Source: Corynebacterium suranareeae
GTDB taxonomy: Bacteria; Actinomycetota; Actinomycetes; Mycobacteriales; Mycobacteriaceae
NCBI RefSeq assembly: GCF_002355155.1
Contig: NZ_AP017369.1
Location: 62,001 to 126,000, forward strand
Direction of reading: 5' to 3'
Length of the DNA: 64,000 bases
Under the pieces are notes generated by a model that saw only the letters and a list, made by a program, of their open reading frames with translations, was not told where the DNA came from and did no database searches. Shown one piece after another: positions 9,010 to 17,750 of the stretch (positions are counted from its first letter, which is position 1; every line of letters starts with the position of its first letter). The translations under genes were made by a program, and so were the position numbers.

Positions 9010-10617
9010 ATGAAACTCTTTTCTCCCCGTACTGCATTAGCCGCAACAGCTTTGGTTTCAGCTCTTGCGTTAAGCGCGTGCTCCAATTCTTCGGCGCAAT
9101 CTGGCGAACCATTAGAAGGTGGCACGCTGACCTTCGCCTTGGGTAATGATCCGTTATCGTTTAGTCCTGCATCAGGTGGAAACGGCAACGATACCTGGTA
9201 TGTAAACAGACAAATTTATGATTCCCTGGTGTATCTCAATCCCGATACCACTGAGGTAGAACCGTGGCTTGCTACCTCCTGGGAGGTCAACGATGATGCC
9301 ACTGAGTTCACCTTCCATCTGCGCGATGATGTGACATTTTCTGATGGTTCCGCACTGACTGCCCAAACAGTGGTGGCTAACTTGGATGACCTCAAAGCAG
9401 CAGGGGCCAACAGCAATGCCGTTGCAGATCTACGCACCTATGCAGGCGCCGAAGCAACCGACGAGCACACCGTTGTTGTTCGTTTCGATGAACCCAACGC
9501 AGCCTTTCTCACCACCGCTTCTTCGGTGACCTTCGGAATTGTCTCTGAAGCGACCTTGGATATCCCGTTCACCGAACGTAACTCAGGTGAAAATGTCTCC
9601 GGTTCCGGCCCATTCACGTTGGCTAGCTACACCAAGGATTCCCAGGTCACATTAGATAAACGCGAGGGCTATTCCTGGGCTCCGGAAAGCTTTGACAACC
9701 GCGGCGAAGCTCACCTAGACAGCATTGAATTTAAGATCGTCCCAGAGTCCGGCAACCGCACCGGTGGTTTGAGCAGCGGCCAGATCGATGTTGCTGGCGG
9801 TATTTCCCCCAATGACATCGCCACTGTTGAAGCCACTAATTCCATTGTGTCCCGCGCCAACCCCGGTGACGTGTTTGGACTGTACTTCAATTTCCAGCAA
9901 CCAGAATTTGAAGATCAGCGCGTCCGCGAAGCTGTTGCCTTAGCGGTTGATGCGCAGGAAATCCGCGATGGTGCGCTCAGCGAGCAGTTCAACGTGGCCA
10001 CCAGCCCGCTGTCGTCCACCACCAAGGATTACATCGACGTCTCCGCCGACATCCCAGCGCATGACGTCGACAAGGCAAAATCGCTTCTCGACGACGCCGG
10101 CTGGATCGAAGGGCCCGACGGCACCAGGGAGAAAGATGGCGAGAAACTCGAGTTCCGAATCACCTACATCAACAACTTTGGCCCCAACGCCGACAGCATC
10201 GCGTTACTCCAGGAACAACTCCGCGCGGTAGGTATCGCCAGTACGCAGCTGACCGGTACCGTCCCAGAATTCCAATCGAGTATCGCCACCCGTGAATATG
10301 AAATCGCATGGCGCAACCTTTCCCGTGTGGATGGCGATGTCCTCCGCGCCGACTTCGGCGATGTGGGATCAGAAACCAACTACCCACTCAACGATCCCGA
10401 TCTGCTGTCCCGCCTGGATGCCCAGGTGAAAATCGGCAACGAAGCCGAACGCACCGCAGCGCTACACAGCATTCAACGTGACTTGGTGGCCGGTTCCTAC
10501 TTCGTCCCAGTCCATGAACTCACCACAGTGCTGGGTGTTTCCGACGACATCAACGGCGTTACCTTAGGTGCAGATTCCCGCCTTGACCTGCTCGTTGATG
10601 CACAGAAAACGGAGTAA
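9010..10617 (+). CDS. Lipoprotein substrate-binding protein (SBP_bac_5)
   Basis: 535-residue extracellular binding protein of the importer encoded upstream. Signal peptide with lipobox LSAC (cysteine at about residue 24) predicts a lipid anchor, followed by a Ser/Gly linker. Family 5 hallmarks include GGTLTFALGNDPLSFSP, WEVNDDATEFTFHLRDDVTFSDGS and the late VREAVALAVD stretch. Family 5 proteins bind oligopeptides, nickel chelates, opines or glutathione; here the monooxygenase neighbours and McbR-type operators suggest an organosulfur ligand, which is inference. The gene is followed after five bases by a small ORF. Confidence 0.9.
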   Translation: MKLFSPRTALAATALVSALALSACSNSSAQSGEPLEGGTLTFALGNDPLSFSPASGGNGNDTWYVNRQIYDSLVYLNPDTTEVEPWLATSWEVNDDATEFTFHLRDDVTFSDGSALTAQTVVANLDDLKAAGANSNAVADLRTYAGAEATDEHTVVVRFDEPNAAFLTTASSVTFGIVSEATLDIPFTERNSGENVSGSGPFTLASYTKDSQVTLDKREGYSWAPESFDNRGEAHLDSIEFKIVPESGNRTGGLSSGQIDVAGGISPNDIATVEATNSIVSRANPGDVFGLYFNFQQPEFEDQRVREAVALAVDAQEIRDGALSEQFNVATSPLSSTTKDYIDVSADIPAHDVDKAKSLLDDAGWIEGPDGTREKDGEKLEFRITYINNFGPNADSIALLQEQLRAVGIASTQLTGTVPEFQSSIATREYEIAWRNLSRVDGDVLRADFGDVGSETNYPLNDPDLLSRLDAQVKIGNEAERTAALHSIQRDLVAGSYFVPVHELTTVLGVSDDINGVTLGADSRLDLLVDAQKTE

Positions 10618-10621
10618 CGCC

Positions 10622-10741
10622 ATGAATGCAACAGACACTAAAGCGTTCCGATTCTTAGGCAGTATCTGCGGATTAAGCGCTACAAGTTATGTCCAAGCAG
10701 TCGAGAACAACACCAACAATGATCAGGAGAAGCACCAATGA
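10622..10741 (+). CDS. Small ORF (39 residues) between binding protein and monooxygenase
   Basis: An ATG at 10622 opens 39 codons ending in TGA at 10739-10741. GGAG at 10611-10614 gives a normal ribosome-binding site seven bases upstream, and the stop overlaps the start of the next gene as ATGA, the same coupling used elsewhere in this operon. The product begins MNATDTKAFRFLGSICGLSA and ends in a polar Asn/Gln-rich tail; it has one cysteine and no strong membrane segment. I recognise no family. It may be a genuine small protein or a translational coupler bridging the 120-base gap. Confidence 0.5.
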   Translation: MNATDTKAFRFLGSICGLSATSYVQAVENNTNNDQEKHQ

Positions 10742-12078
10742 GCACTAATCAACCACGTCAGGTTCACCTTGCCGCCCACTTCCCAGGGGTAAATAGCACC
10801 ACCATCTGGTCTCATCCAGATTCCAAGAGCCACATTGAATTCTCCTCTTTTGAACACCTTGCGCGCACCTCTGAGCGTGGACTGTTTGATTTCTTCTTCC
10901 TCGCCGAAGGTCTGCGTCTTCGTGAGCACAAGGGCAAGATCTTTGATCTCGATGTTGCTGGCCGACCCAACACGTTGGCAGTGCTGGCAGCATTAGCTGG
11001 TGTTACCTCCCATATCGGACTGGCCGGCACGTTGAGCACCACCTACAACGAGCCTTTTGACCTGGCAAAACAACTAGCCACCCTGGATCACCTTTCACGT
11101 GGACGTGCCGCCTGGAATGTGGTGACCTCCCCGGATGCCTTCACCGGTGAAAACTTCCGACGCGGCGGCTACCTAGACTATGAAGATCGCTATCATCGTT
11201 CCCGCGATTTCATCAATGTGGCGCGCACCCTGTGGGATGCGGACCCAGCAGAAGCAGTGCGGTACGCATCCAAATTCTTTGACATTGATGCCACATTCCC
11301 AACCCCACCAAGTCCGCAGGGACACCCCGTGGTGTTCCAAGCTGGCGATTCTGATGCGGGACGTGAATTCGCTGCCGATTCCGCTGATGTGGTGTTCACC
11401 CGCCACGCCGCATTAGAAGATGGCAAGGCGTTTTACAAAGATGTAAAGAGCCGCCTGGCCACCTATGGCCGTAAAGAAGACGATCTGAAGATTTTCCCAG
11501 GCGTGACCGTTGTGTTGGGTGATTCTGAAGCCGATGCCATTGAACGTTCCCGCCACAGCCACCGCCAACAAATCACCGGTGCCGGTGCGATTGCATTCCT
11601 GGAGCAGGTGTGGGGCCGTGACCTCACCGACTACGACCCGGAAGGTCCACTGCCCACGGTCGAACCAGATGTAGAAAATATTTCCATCACCCGTGGCCGT
11701 GTGCGTCACGCCAAGGATCCGTTGGCTGTAGCTGCAGCATGGCGTGCCCGCGCAGAACAAGACAACCTCTCCATCCGCGAGCTTGTCATTGAGGTCGCTG
11801 CACGCACCAGTTTCGTGGGTACCTACAAATCAGTGGCTGAGCAGATCAACGAGTTCATCCAGCAGCGCGCCGCCGATGGATTCATCCTCGTTCCTTCCAT
11901 CACCCCAAGTGGCCTGGATGAATTTGTAGATCTCGTGGTGCCAGAACTACAAGATCGTGGGGTGTACCGCACCGAGTATCCAGGCACCACCCTGCGTGAA
12001 AACCTGGGCATCTCCTCATCCCGCCTGGCTTCCGAATGGGCACAGTACCGCGACAACGCACTGAAAGTGAGCGTCTAG
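10738..12078 (+). CDS. NtaA/DmoA-family FMN-dependent monooxygenase
   Basis: 446 residues, the length of the NtaA/SnaA/DmoA branch of the LLM superfamily (nitrilotriacetate, pristinamycin, dimethyl-sulfide monooxygenases). Family signatures visible: HLAAHFPGVN at the N-terminus, FFLAEGLRLR, LDHLSRGRAAWNVVTSPD (about residues 115-132), NFRRGGYLDYEDRYHR, and QAGDSDAGREFAA. It would need FMNH2 from a separate reductase. AGGAGA lies six bases before ATG 10738. Its position after an importer and under McbR-type control suggests oxidative cleavage of an imported sulfur compound. Confidence 0.85.
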   Translation: MSTNQPRQVHLAAHFPGVNSTTIWSHPDSKSHIEFSSFEHLARTSERGLFDFFFLAEGLRLREHKGKIFDLDVAGRPNTLAVLAALAGVTSHIGLAGTLSTTYNEPFDLAKQLATLDHLSRGRAAWNVVTSPDAFTGENFRRGGYLDYEDRYHRSRDFINVARTLWDADPAEAVRYASKFFDIDATFPTPPSPQGHPVVFQAGDSDAGREFAADSADVVFTRHAALEDGKAFYKDVKSRLATYGRKEDDLKIFPGVTVVLGDSEADAIERSRHSHRQQITGAGAIAFLEQVWGRDLTDYDPEGPLPTVEPDVENISITRGRVRHAKDPLAVAAAWRARAEQDNLSIRELVIEVAARTSFVGTYKSVAEQINEFIQQRAADGFILVPSITPSGLDEFVDLVVPELQDRGVYRTEYPGTTLRENLGISSSRLASEWAQYRDNALKVSV

Positions 12079-12081
12079 AAA

Positions 12082-13017
12082 ATGAGTAACAATAAACAGT
12101 TCATTGTTGGTGTCGCACTTGATGCCACCGCTGATATCACTGCAGAAAACATCCTAAACACCCAACTTGCAACCGCACGTCTGCTGGATGAGCACAGCTT
12201 TGATTTCCTCACCCTCAACGATTCCTTTGAGACGGGTTTCGATGCCCTCCTCACCGCATCGTTTATTAGCACCCAAACCCACCAAATCGGCCTGATTCCC
12301 ACCGTGACCACCACGCACACTGAGCCCTTCCACATCGCTACGGCCACAGCCACATTGGATTACACCGGCCGTGCTCGAGGTGGTTGGCAGGCTGTTCCTT
12401 CACTTACGCAAGCTGATGCCAAAGCGATCGGCCGCCGCGATGTGGCGGAACCTGGCCCTGCGTGGAACGAAACCGAGCAAGTTATCGACGTTGTTCGCAA
12501 GCTTTGGGACTCGTGGGAACCCGATGCCGAAATCCGAGATGCCCGCACCGGACGTTTCCTAGACCGCAACAAACTCCACTACATTGACGCCACTTTAACC
12601 GACAGCGTGGGCGAACCCTACACCGTGAAGGGGCCATCAATCGTGCCGCACCCACCACAGGGCAACCCGCCAGTATTTGTGGTCGCTGCTGATGAACAAT
12701 CTCGCGCCGTCGCATTACACACCGCCGATGTCATCCTCGTTCCCGCCGACGATGCCGACTCCGCAGTGGCGTTGGTTACAGAATTAGAATCCCACACCAA
12801 CCGCGATGTGCTGGTGATTCCGAGTATCCCGCTGGAGGTAGAACAACTGCGCAGCAGCGTCGAAAAGCTTCTCGACGCCGGCCTCCGCGGCCTGCATCTA
12901 CGCCCGCAGCGGCTGGCGGAAGACGTCGACAAGCTTGTTTCTCATGCGCGCGAATTTGGCGAATACCGCCAAGGAACCAGCCTGCGCAACCGACTAGGCT
13001 TGCCGGCCGTGCCATGA
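12082..13017 (+). CDS. LLM-class flavin-dependent oxidoreductase
   Basis: 311-residue luciferase-like protein, the third LLM enzyme in this operon. Conserved elements: an N-terminal strand (FIVGVALDAT), TLDYTGRARGGWQAVPS matching the region where relatives have the GR.GWN motif, and EQVIDVVRKLWDSWEPDAE. It is shorter and more diverged than its upstream neighbour. Only three bases separate the genes and the ribosome-binding site is weak, so translation probably depends on coupling. Whether the two LLM proteins act together or on different substrates is unknown. Confidence 0.78.
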   Translation: MSNNKQFIVGVALDATADITAENILNTQLATARLLDEHSFDFLTLNDSFETGFDALLTASFISTQTHQIGLIPTVTTTHTEPFHIATATATLDYTGRARGGWQAVPSLTQADAKAIGRRDVAEPGPAWNETEQVIDVVRKLWDSWEPDAEIRDARTGRFLDRNKLHYIDATLTDSVGEPYTVKGPSIVPHPPQGNPPVFVVAADEQSRAVALHTADVILVPADDADSAVALVTELESHTNRDVLVIPSIPLEVEQLRSSVEKLLDAGLRGLHLRPQRLAEDVDKLVSHAREFGEYRQGTSLRNRLGLPAVP

Positions 13018-14888
13018 GCACGCTTGTTTTCATCGGCGGAGGACCCCGCACCACCGGAATATTATTGCGCCTAGCTGCAAACATTCCCGCCGAAGGCGCG
13101 CACATTACCGATATCCACGTGATCGATCCCTATCCGGCAGGCAGCGGTCGGATCTGGCGGACCAAACAATCCGGTCTGCTGTGGATGAACTCGATGGCGC
13201 AGGACGTAACCATCTTTGCCGACGATTCCGTAGAGATGAAAGGCCCTGTTATTCCTGGTCCAAGCCTTGCCGAGTGGGTGCTTGGCATTGGCCGCGAACA
13301 GGTAAAAGCCGCGGGACTGGGCGAAGAATTGGAACATTTTAGTGGCCGTTCGTTCGCATCCAGGAGGCTTCAATCGCTTTATTTGGATTGGGCTTTTCAG
13401 GAAGCTGTGGCCAGATTAGGCCAGGTCACCGTGCATGAAGCGCTGGCCATTGGGCTCGATGATTCCCAAACCGTCCATCTGGACAACGGCTTAAAAATCC
13501 AAGCCGACACCGTGGTGCTCACCCAAGGGCATTTAGATATGGTGAAATCCCCAGAGTCCGCAGCGCTGGCCTCCATCGCTGCGACCGAAGGACTAGTGTA
13601 CGTACCGCCCGGATTCACCGCTGACCAGGACTTATCTGTCCTCCCCTCCGGCAAACCGGTGCTGGTTCGTGGCTTTGGTCTGGCATTTATCGATGCCATG
13701 GTGCTGCTCATGGAAGGCCGCGGCGGTACCTTTGTCACCGTCGATGACCAACTCGAATACATTGCCAGCGGCGCGGAACCTGAACTGTGGGTCGGCTCGC
13801 GCCGGGGCGTGCCCTACCTGCCGAAACTCGGATACTCGGTGTCTCTCCACACCGACGCGCCACTATATTTCGACGATGACTCCCTATCCGCATTCGGATT
13901 TACCCTTGACTACCGCGAACACATTTTTCCCCTGCTGACTTGGAATTTGCAGTACGCCCACTATGGTCAACTGCTTGCCACCGACCCATCGCGGGCCACC
14001 GTGTCTTGGGAGGAATTATCTGCGGAACTACATCGCACGTTGCCACCGGAACTGGGTGGTTCTGACCACGACATTTCAGCATTCCTTGAAGAGGCTATTC
14101 CCGATCCCGCCGACCGCTTCGATTTCCTTAAACTAGACAAACCCCTTTCTGAACTGCACTTTAGTAACCATTTCGGCCTCTCAGAGCATATTGCCAACTA
14201 CATCTCCGACCGCATCAACCGTGCCAGCGACCCCCGCTACTCCATGGACCAAGCAGTATTTTTCACCCTGCTCAAAATCTACTTCCGCGTCCACGAACTC
14301 GCCGAAGCAGGCCGCTTCACCCTGAACGATCTCCGCGAAAACATCGACCGCTCCCTCCACAACCTCTTCTCCTACATTGCCAGCGGCCCACCACCCATCC
14401 GACTTGAACAACTCTTAGCCCTCAACCGCGCGGGCCTTGTCCACTTCCTCGGACCTGACATCCGCATCGGCATCGACGACACCCACTTCACCGCCAGCTC
14501 CGCAGCCACAGAAGGGGAAATAAAAGCAACAGCGCTTATCGACGCCTACCTCGCTTCCGATTCCGCCTCCGCCGTAGACGACACCCTCCTCCAAAACCTC
14601 CTCCAAGCAGGCGAAGTAACCGTAGAATCAATCGACGGTTCCATCTGGGGAAAATTCCTCGTCGACGGCATCGGCCGCCCCATCCGCCACGACGGCACCA
14701 CCCACCCCTCCCGTTTCCTCCTGGGGCCCCTTGTCTCTGGTGGGGGAAGCGAAGCCCCATTTTCCAGACCAGGCACCAACGCTCGAGGATTCCAACGTGC
14801 CGACCGCCTTGCCCGAAAACTCCTCGACCTCGACGAAGACCTCGACAGTGACACCCAATTAGCGACCGCGAGCAGACATCCGGACTAA
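13014..14888 (+). CDS. FAD/NAD(P)-binding protein (NAD_binding_9 type)
   Basis: 624-residue flavoprotein. The N-terminus has a dinucleotide-binding start (LVFIGGGPRTTGILLRLAA) and DPYPAGSGRIWRT, as in the NAD_binding_9 group of FAD/NAD(P)-binding proteins, with a second conserved stretch VLVRGFGLAFIDAMVLL around residue 220. The C-terminal half is unlike known reductases. It ends the operon and overlaps the preceding gene by ATGA. Because LLM monooxygenases need reduced flavin, a role as their electron supplier or as an additional oxygenase is plausible, but the family is not biochemically defined to my knowledge. Confidence 0.78.
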   Translation: MSTLVFIGGGPRTTGILLRLAANIPAEGAHITDIHVIDPYPAGSGRIWRTKQSGLLWMNSMAQDVTIFADDSVEMKGPVIPGPSLAEWVLGIGREQVKAAGLGEELEHFSGRSFASRRLQSLYLDWAFQEAVARLGQVTVHEALAIGLDDSQTVHLDNGLKIQADTVVLTQGHLDMVKSPESAALASIAATEGLVYVPPGFTADQDLSVLPSGKPVLVRGFGLAFIDAMVLLMEGRGGTFVTVDDQLEYIASGAEPELWVGSRRGVPYLPKLGYSVSLHTDAPLYFDDDSLSAFGFTLDYREHIFPLLTWNLQYAHYGQLLATDPSRATVSWEELSAELHRTLPPELGGSDHDISAFLEEAIPDPADRFDFLKLDKPLSELHFSNHFGLSEHIANYISDRINRASDPRYSMDQAVFFTLLKIYFRVHELAEAGRFTLNDLRENIDRSLHNLFSYIASGPPPIRLEQLLALNRAGLVHFLGPDIRIGIDDTHFTASSAATEGEIKATALIDAYLASDSASAVDDTLLQNLLQAGEVTVESIDGSIWGKFLVDGIGRPIRHDGTTHPSRFLLGPLVSGGGSEAPFSRPGTNARGFQRADRLARKLLDLDEDLDSDTQLATASRHPD

Positions 14889-14925
14889 AAACGGGGCCTT
14901 GATCGCCACTTTATGGACGCACACC

Positions 14926-14977
14926 AAACCACACTGCCCACGAAACCCGGAAATGAGTTTCGTGGGCAGCCTGGTTT
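14926..14977 (+). terminator. Terminator of the sulfur operon
   Basis: A 21-base stem with two mismatches, including a perfect 13-bp core CTGCCCACGAAAC / GTTTCGTGGGCAG, starting 37 bases after the last stop codon of the operon. T-rich sequence follows. Confidence 0.75.
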
Positions 14978-15004
14978 GGTTTATCGATGTTTGGTTTATC
15001 GACC
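14975..15004. repeat. 15-bp tandem repeat after the terminator
   Basis: TTTGGTTTATCGATG is followed directly by TTTGGTTTATCGACC. The rest of the gap 14889-15260 contains no gene that I can support. Confidence 0.6.
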
Positions 15005-15260
15005 TCGAAACCGGTCACACATGCCCACCGATCGCGATTTCGGAGGACATAGGCACGCCTGTCTGGTTTCCTCTGGGTTGGTTAAAATCCGACACCCGAC
15101 CTCAAAAACCATGAGCCCTCAGAATCGCTTCTAAGGGCCTTTAGTAGCCAGATACGAGAGCTCATTCCAAAAAACTCGAGGTCTTAAATCGGCGCTGAGT
15201 GAATCTACACATTAGTTTTTCAAAAAGGAAAAAGAAAGCAGACACTGAAATTGGAGATAG

Positions 15261-16463
15261 CTACCTCCAGCGTTTTCGGTTTGGTTGCTTTTTAGTGGAC
15301 CCCTCATCTAAGTATGAGCGAAAACGTGAGGTGGTTTCGTCTGGGTCAAACTCAATCCATTCTGGTGGAGTATACCCAAATGAAAATAGCAACCAGCCAG
15401 TACTTTTTCGAAATACGAAAGTTAATAGTTCAACTTTGATGGGTACTCCATCATCTTCAGACATTTTCTCAGGAAGAGTGCTGGGGTCAATTAAACGAAC
15501 GTATGCGACTCGAGGAGTTCTGTACCAAACGTGAGCAGGTACAGAGTACTCACGCAACGAAACTACGAGTTCCCGTAACCTTTCATCTGATACGTTGTTC
15601 CATCCAGACGCATTTGGGTCAAGCAATTTCTTAAAGGTTCCGATATCTGGGGAAGTTGATCCAGCGACACTGAGCAGCAGTAATGTCACACTCATTGGAT
15701 TAATGAACGAAGAAACTCCTATCTGTTCCGGCATTTCTTTTGAGAAAGCCTGCGATGTGTCGACAAGTTTTCCGGAATCTTGAGAAAGAACGCCAGAGTA
15801 GTTGCGATGCCATCGGATCCCGCGAGGATCCGTGAAACTTATTCGTGCTTGAGGTTCATTTAGATGGATATTTTTCCCATCATTGCCTGAATCGTGCGCG
15901 AGAAGGCCTGATGAAATATCAAATTTGCGTTCTCTACGTGGAGGGAGGGTTGGAACTGGAACTGGAACTGAAAGTGGCCCAATTTGTCTAAAAGGGTTTT
16001 CCAGCGCAACGTCCACAGATACATCGAAAACAGGTTCGTCGCTTTCATTAGAGATAAAGAGGTGTGAAATTTTGTCATACCTTTTGCCACTTGGTGCAGG
16101 TTCGTATGTAGTTTCCACCCAGGCGGAGACAAGGCCGGCCGTTTTATTTTTTGCTTCTGCCTCCAGCGCTCTTCGTTCCCTAGTATTTTGAAAGAAGTCA
16201 ACTACTGCAATACCTAGTGCTACGGCAACTGCTCCCACAGTGCCAAGGGCTTGAAATGTGTCTGTCCAAGGTACACCGAAGATTTGCATGATCAATCCGT
16301 AACAATCGAGAACAAAGTTGATGAGAATTAAAAAGCCATCTTTGATGGGCTGTCTTATGGTTTCCAGAGCAGTTGCATTCAACGGCATCCAAACTGAATT
16401 AGGATTAAGCAATTTCTTGAAGGCGGACTCTGATATATTCTGCGAATTCAAAACAGCCCGCAT
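15261..16463 (-). CDS. Unknown membrane protein of the toxin-antitoxin island
   Basis: Up to 400 residues. Two probable membrane helices near the N-terminus (about residues 43-64 and 70-90), then a basic heptad-like stretch (FFQNTRERRALEAEAKNK) and a large soluble domain with a proline-rich PVPVPTLPPRRERKF segment. It carries an internal repeat: FKKLLNPN...W near residue 15 and FKKLLDPN...W near residue 284. The start shown overlaps the PIN gene by 59 bases without a clear ribosome-binding site, so a later start (for example MPLNATAL) is possible. No family recognised. It lies downstream of the PIN toxin gene and probably shares its transcript. Confidence 0.6.
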   Translation of the reverse strand: MRAVLNSQNISESAFKKLLNPNSVWMPLNATALETIRQPIKDGFLILINFVLDCYGLIMQIFGVPWTDTFQALGTVGAVAVALGIAVVDFFQNTRERRALEAEAKNKTAGLVSAWVETTYEPAPSGKRYDKISHLFISNESDEPVFDVSVDVALENPFRQIGPLSVPVPVPTLPPRRERKFDISSGLLAHDSGNDGKNIHLNEPQARISFTDPRGIRWHRNYSGVLSQDSGKLVDTSQAFSKEMPEQIGVSSFINPMSVTLLLLSVAGSTSPDIGTFKKLLDPNASGWNNVSDERLRELVVSLREYSVPAHVWYRTPRVAYVRLIDPSTLPEKMSEDDGVPIKVELLTFVFRKSTGWLLFSFGYTPPEWIEFDPDETTSRFRSYLDEGSTKKQPNRKRWR

Positions 16464-16992
16464 CGTGAAGTGATTTCACCAGATTGAAAGGCTTTTGCTG
16501 TTTTAGCCTGTATGAATATTGTTGCATGAGAACTTGATCTATGGCGTGGGGTGCGGATTCAGCCGCTAGCATTAGCCATTCGTCTGCGGTGAGAAGATCG
16601 TATGGACAATCATCAGGATCGTTGTAAATGCCTTCAAAGTCTTTAATATTGTCTGTCACGATAATCGCTATGTTGGCGTGCACTGCAGCGGAATGGACAT
16701 GAGAATCTATTTCGTCCTTGTACGTCACGGTGTCATCATGGGGAAAATTCGAGATTCGATTGTCGGGAAAGTGTTTTACGATTCGGTCCCGCAGACTTTC
16801 CATTTGAGTACTCGAAGATCGAGGAAATCGCTTTCTTCTAGCTTTTACAGCTTCAGCCATAATATCTTCCGTCCAAAAAATGGACCAAGAGCCCATTGTT
16901 TCTACCGCAATGAGTGCAAACCAACTATGCAGGGTAGAAGAAGCCCAGATGTTTGCGTCGGGGAGGACGGAAGACTGACGTAAAGATGCCAC
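16405..16992 (-). CDS. PIN-domain protein, probable toxin
   Basis: 195 residues. The PIN nuclease fold is indicated by an early acidic residue in LPDANIWASS, a helix TEDIMAEAVKA, an acidic cluster YKDEIDSHVHSAAVHANI and the strand IVTDNIKDF; the acidic residues would bind the metal. PIN proteins of type II toxin-antitoxin systems cleave RNA. The start is GTG 16992, 40 bases after the HTH gene, which supports an antitoxin-toxin pair. An extra C-terminal part of about 60 residues follows the nuclease fold. The target RNA is unknown. Confidence 0.75.
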   Translation of the reverse strand: MASLRQSSVLPDANIWASSTLHSWFALIAVETMGSWSIFWTEDIMAEAVKARRKRFPRSSSTQMESLRDRIVKHFPDNRISNFPHDDTVTYKDEIDSHVHSAAVHANIAIIVTDNIKDFEGIYNDPDDCPYDLLTADEWLMLAAESAPHAIDQVLMQQYSYRLKQQKPFNLVKSLHDAGCFEFAEYIRVRLQEIA

Positions 16993-17032
16993 CTGGCTAG
17001 CCTATCAATAGAATGGCGCCAGTTCTGATTAG

Positions 17033-17464
17033 TTATTGATCAGATTCTTCTAGCTGCTGTTCAAAATCAAGGAGTTCAAAAACAGCGTCTCGTTTCTGCT
17101 GCTTCAACTCCTCTCGGAACTCAAGCACTTCATTCGAGAACAGTCTGTGGTGGCTTCCAACTTTGTGGGCATTAATTCGACCTTCACGAACATGCTTCAT
17201 GAGAGTTGGACGAGTAATCCCAAGGAGCGATGCGGCGGTCGTTGTAGTGACCTCTTTGGGCATGGTCGAAATTGAAATGGGAAGGTCCGATTCAATGGCG
17301 TGAAGCACTTTTTGGAATATCTCGTTGAGTTTGTTTGGCAGCGTTGACCCGCTTGTAGTTTGAAAATCGACTGAGCTACCACCCAGGGAAGAAATGTACT
17401 TGGCAACGGACTCTTGTTCGGAGGGGGTTAGCAGTACGGTTTGATCTACAGGCGTATTTCCCAT
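17033..17464 (-). CDS. Excisionase-type HTH protein, probable antitoxin
   Basis: 143 residues with a C-terminal excisionase/MerR-like helix-turn-helix (TTTTAASLLGITRPTLMKHV...GRINAHKVGSHHRLF), then an acidic coiled tail. Such proteins pair with PIN toxins and repress their own operon. I chose ATG 17464 because GGGAG lies eight bases upstream; an upstream in-frame ATG at 17530 would add 22 residues and has a poorer site. Regulation is presumably autorepression. Confidence 0.72.
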   Translation of the reverse strand: MGNTPVDQTVLLTPSEQESVAKYISSLGGSSVDFQTTSGSTLPNKLNEIFQKVLHAIESDLPISISTMPKEVTTTTAASLLGITRPTLMKHVREGRINAHKVGSHHRLFSNEVLEFREELKQQKRDAVFELLDFEQQLEESDQ

Positions 17465-17700
17465 GGCAGTAGCTCCCTTCAAGCTTGATCGACCAGTTTT
17501 TGTACGGAACTCCACCTTATATATTTTCACTTACAACTGCAAGGGCCTATGATGTTATGATCACAATTTCAATTCATCACCTTTGAGTGCGCTGGTTGAT
17601 AACCGACATCGCCGTCGGGTTTTCCACTGAAAAGTTGAGTACGGGAAGTCGCACTTTAAACGGTCTTAACCCACAACCGCAGGGCCTAGAAATACAAAAA

Positions 17701-17733
17701 TCCACCACAAAACATTCCAGTGCTTGTGGTGGA
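17701..17733 (-). terminator. Terminator of the aldehyde dehydrogenase gene
   Basis: Perfect 10-bp stem TCCACCACAA / TTGTGGTGGA, 18 bases beyond the dehydrogenase stop. On the minus strand it runs into TTTTTGTATTTC, a T-rich tail. Confidence 0.8.
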
Positions 17734-17750
17734 TCGTTTAGAACAGCTAC

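Noticed and set aside
3630-15770. Further near matches to the GCTTNTCGACG motif (around 3637, 10063 and 15758)
   Set aside because: Each differs in at least one of the ten fixed bases, so they were left out of the count.
14889-17700. Prophage or insertion sequence origin of the toxin-antitoxin island
   Set aside because: No transposase, integrase, terminal inverted repeats or target duplication are visible; only a loose similarity of ACAACTGCAAGGGCCTA near 17533 and ACAACCGCAGGGCCTA near 17671.
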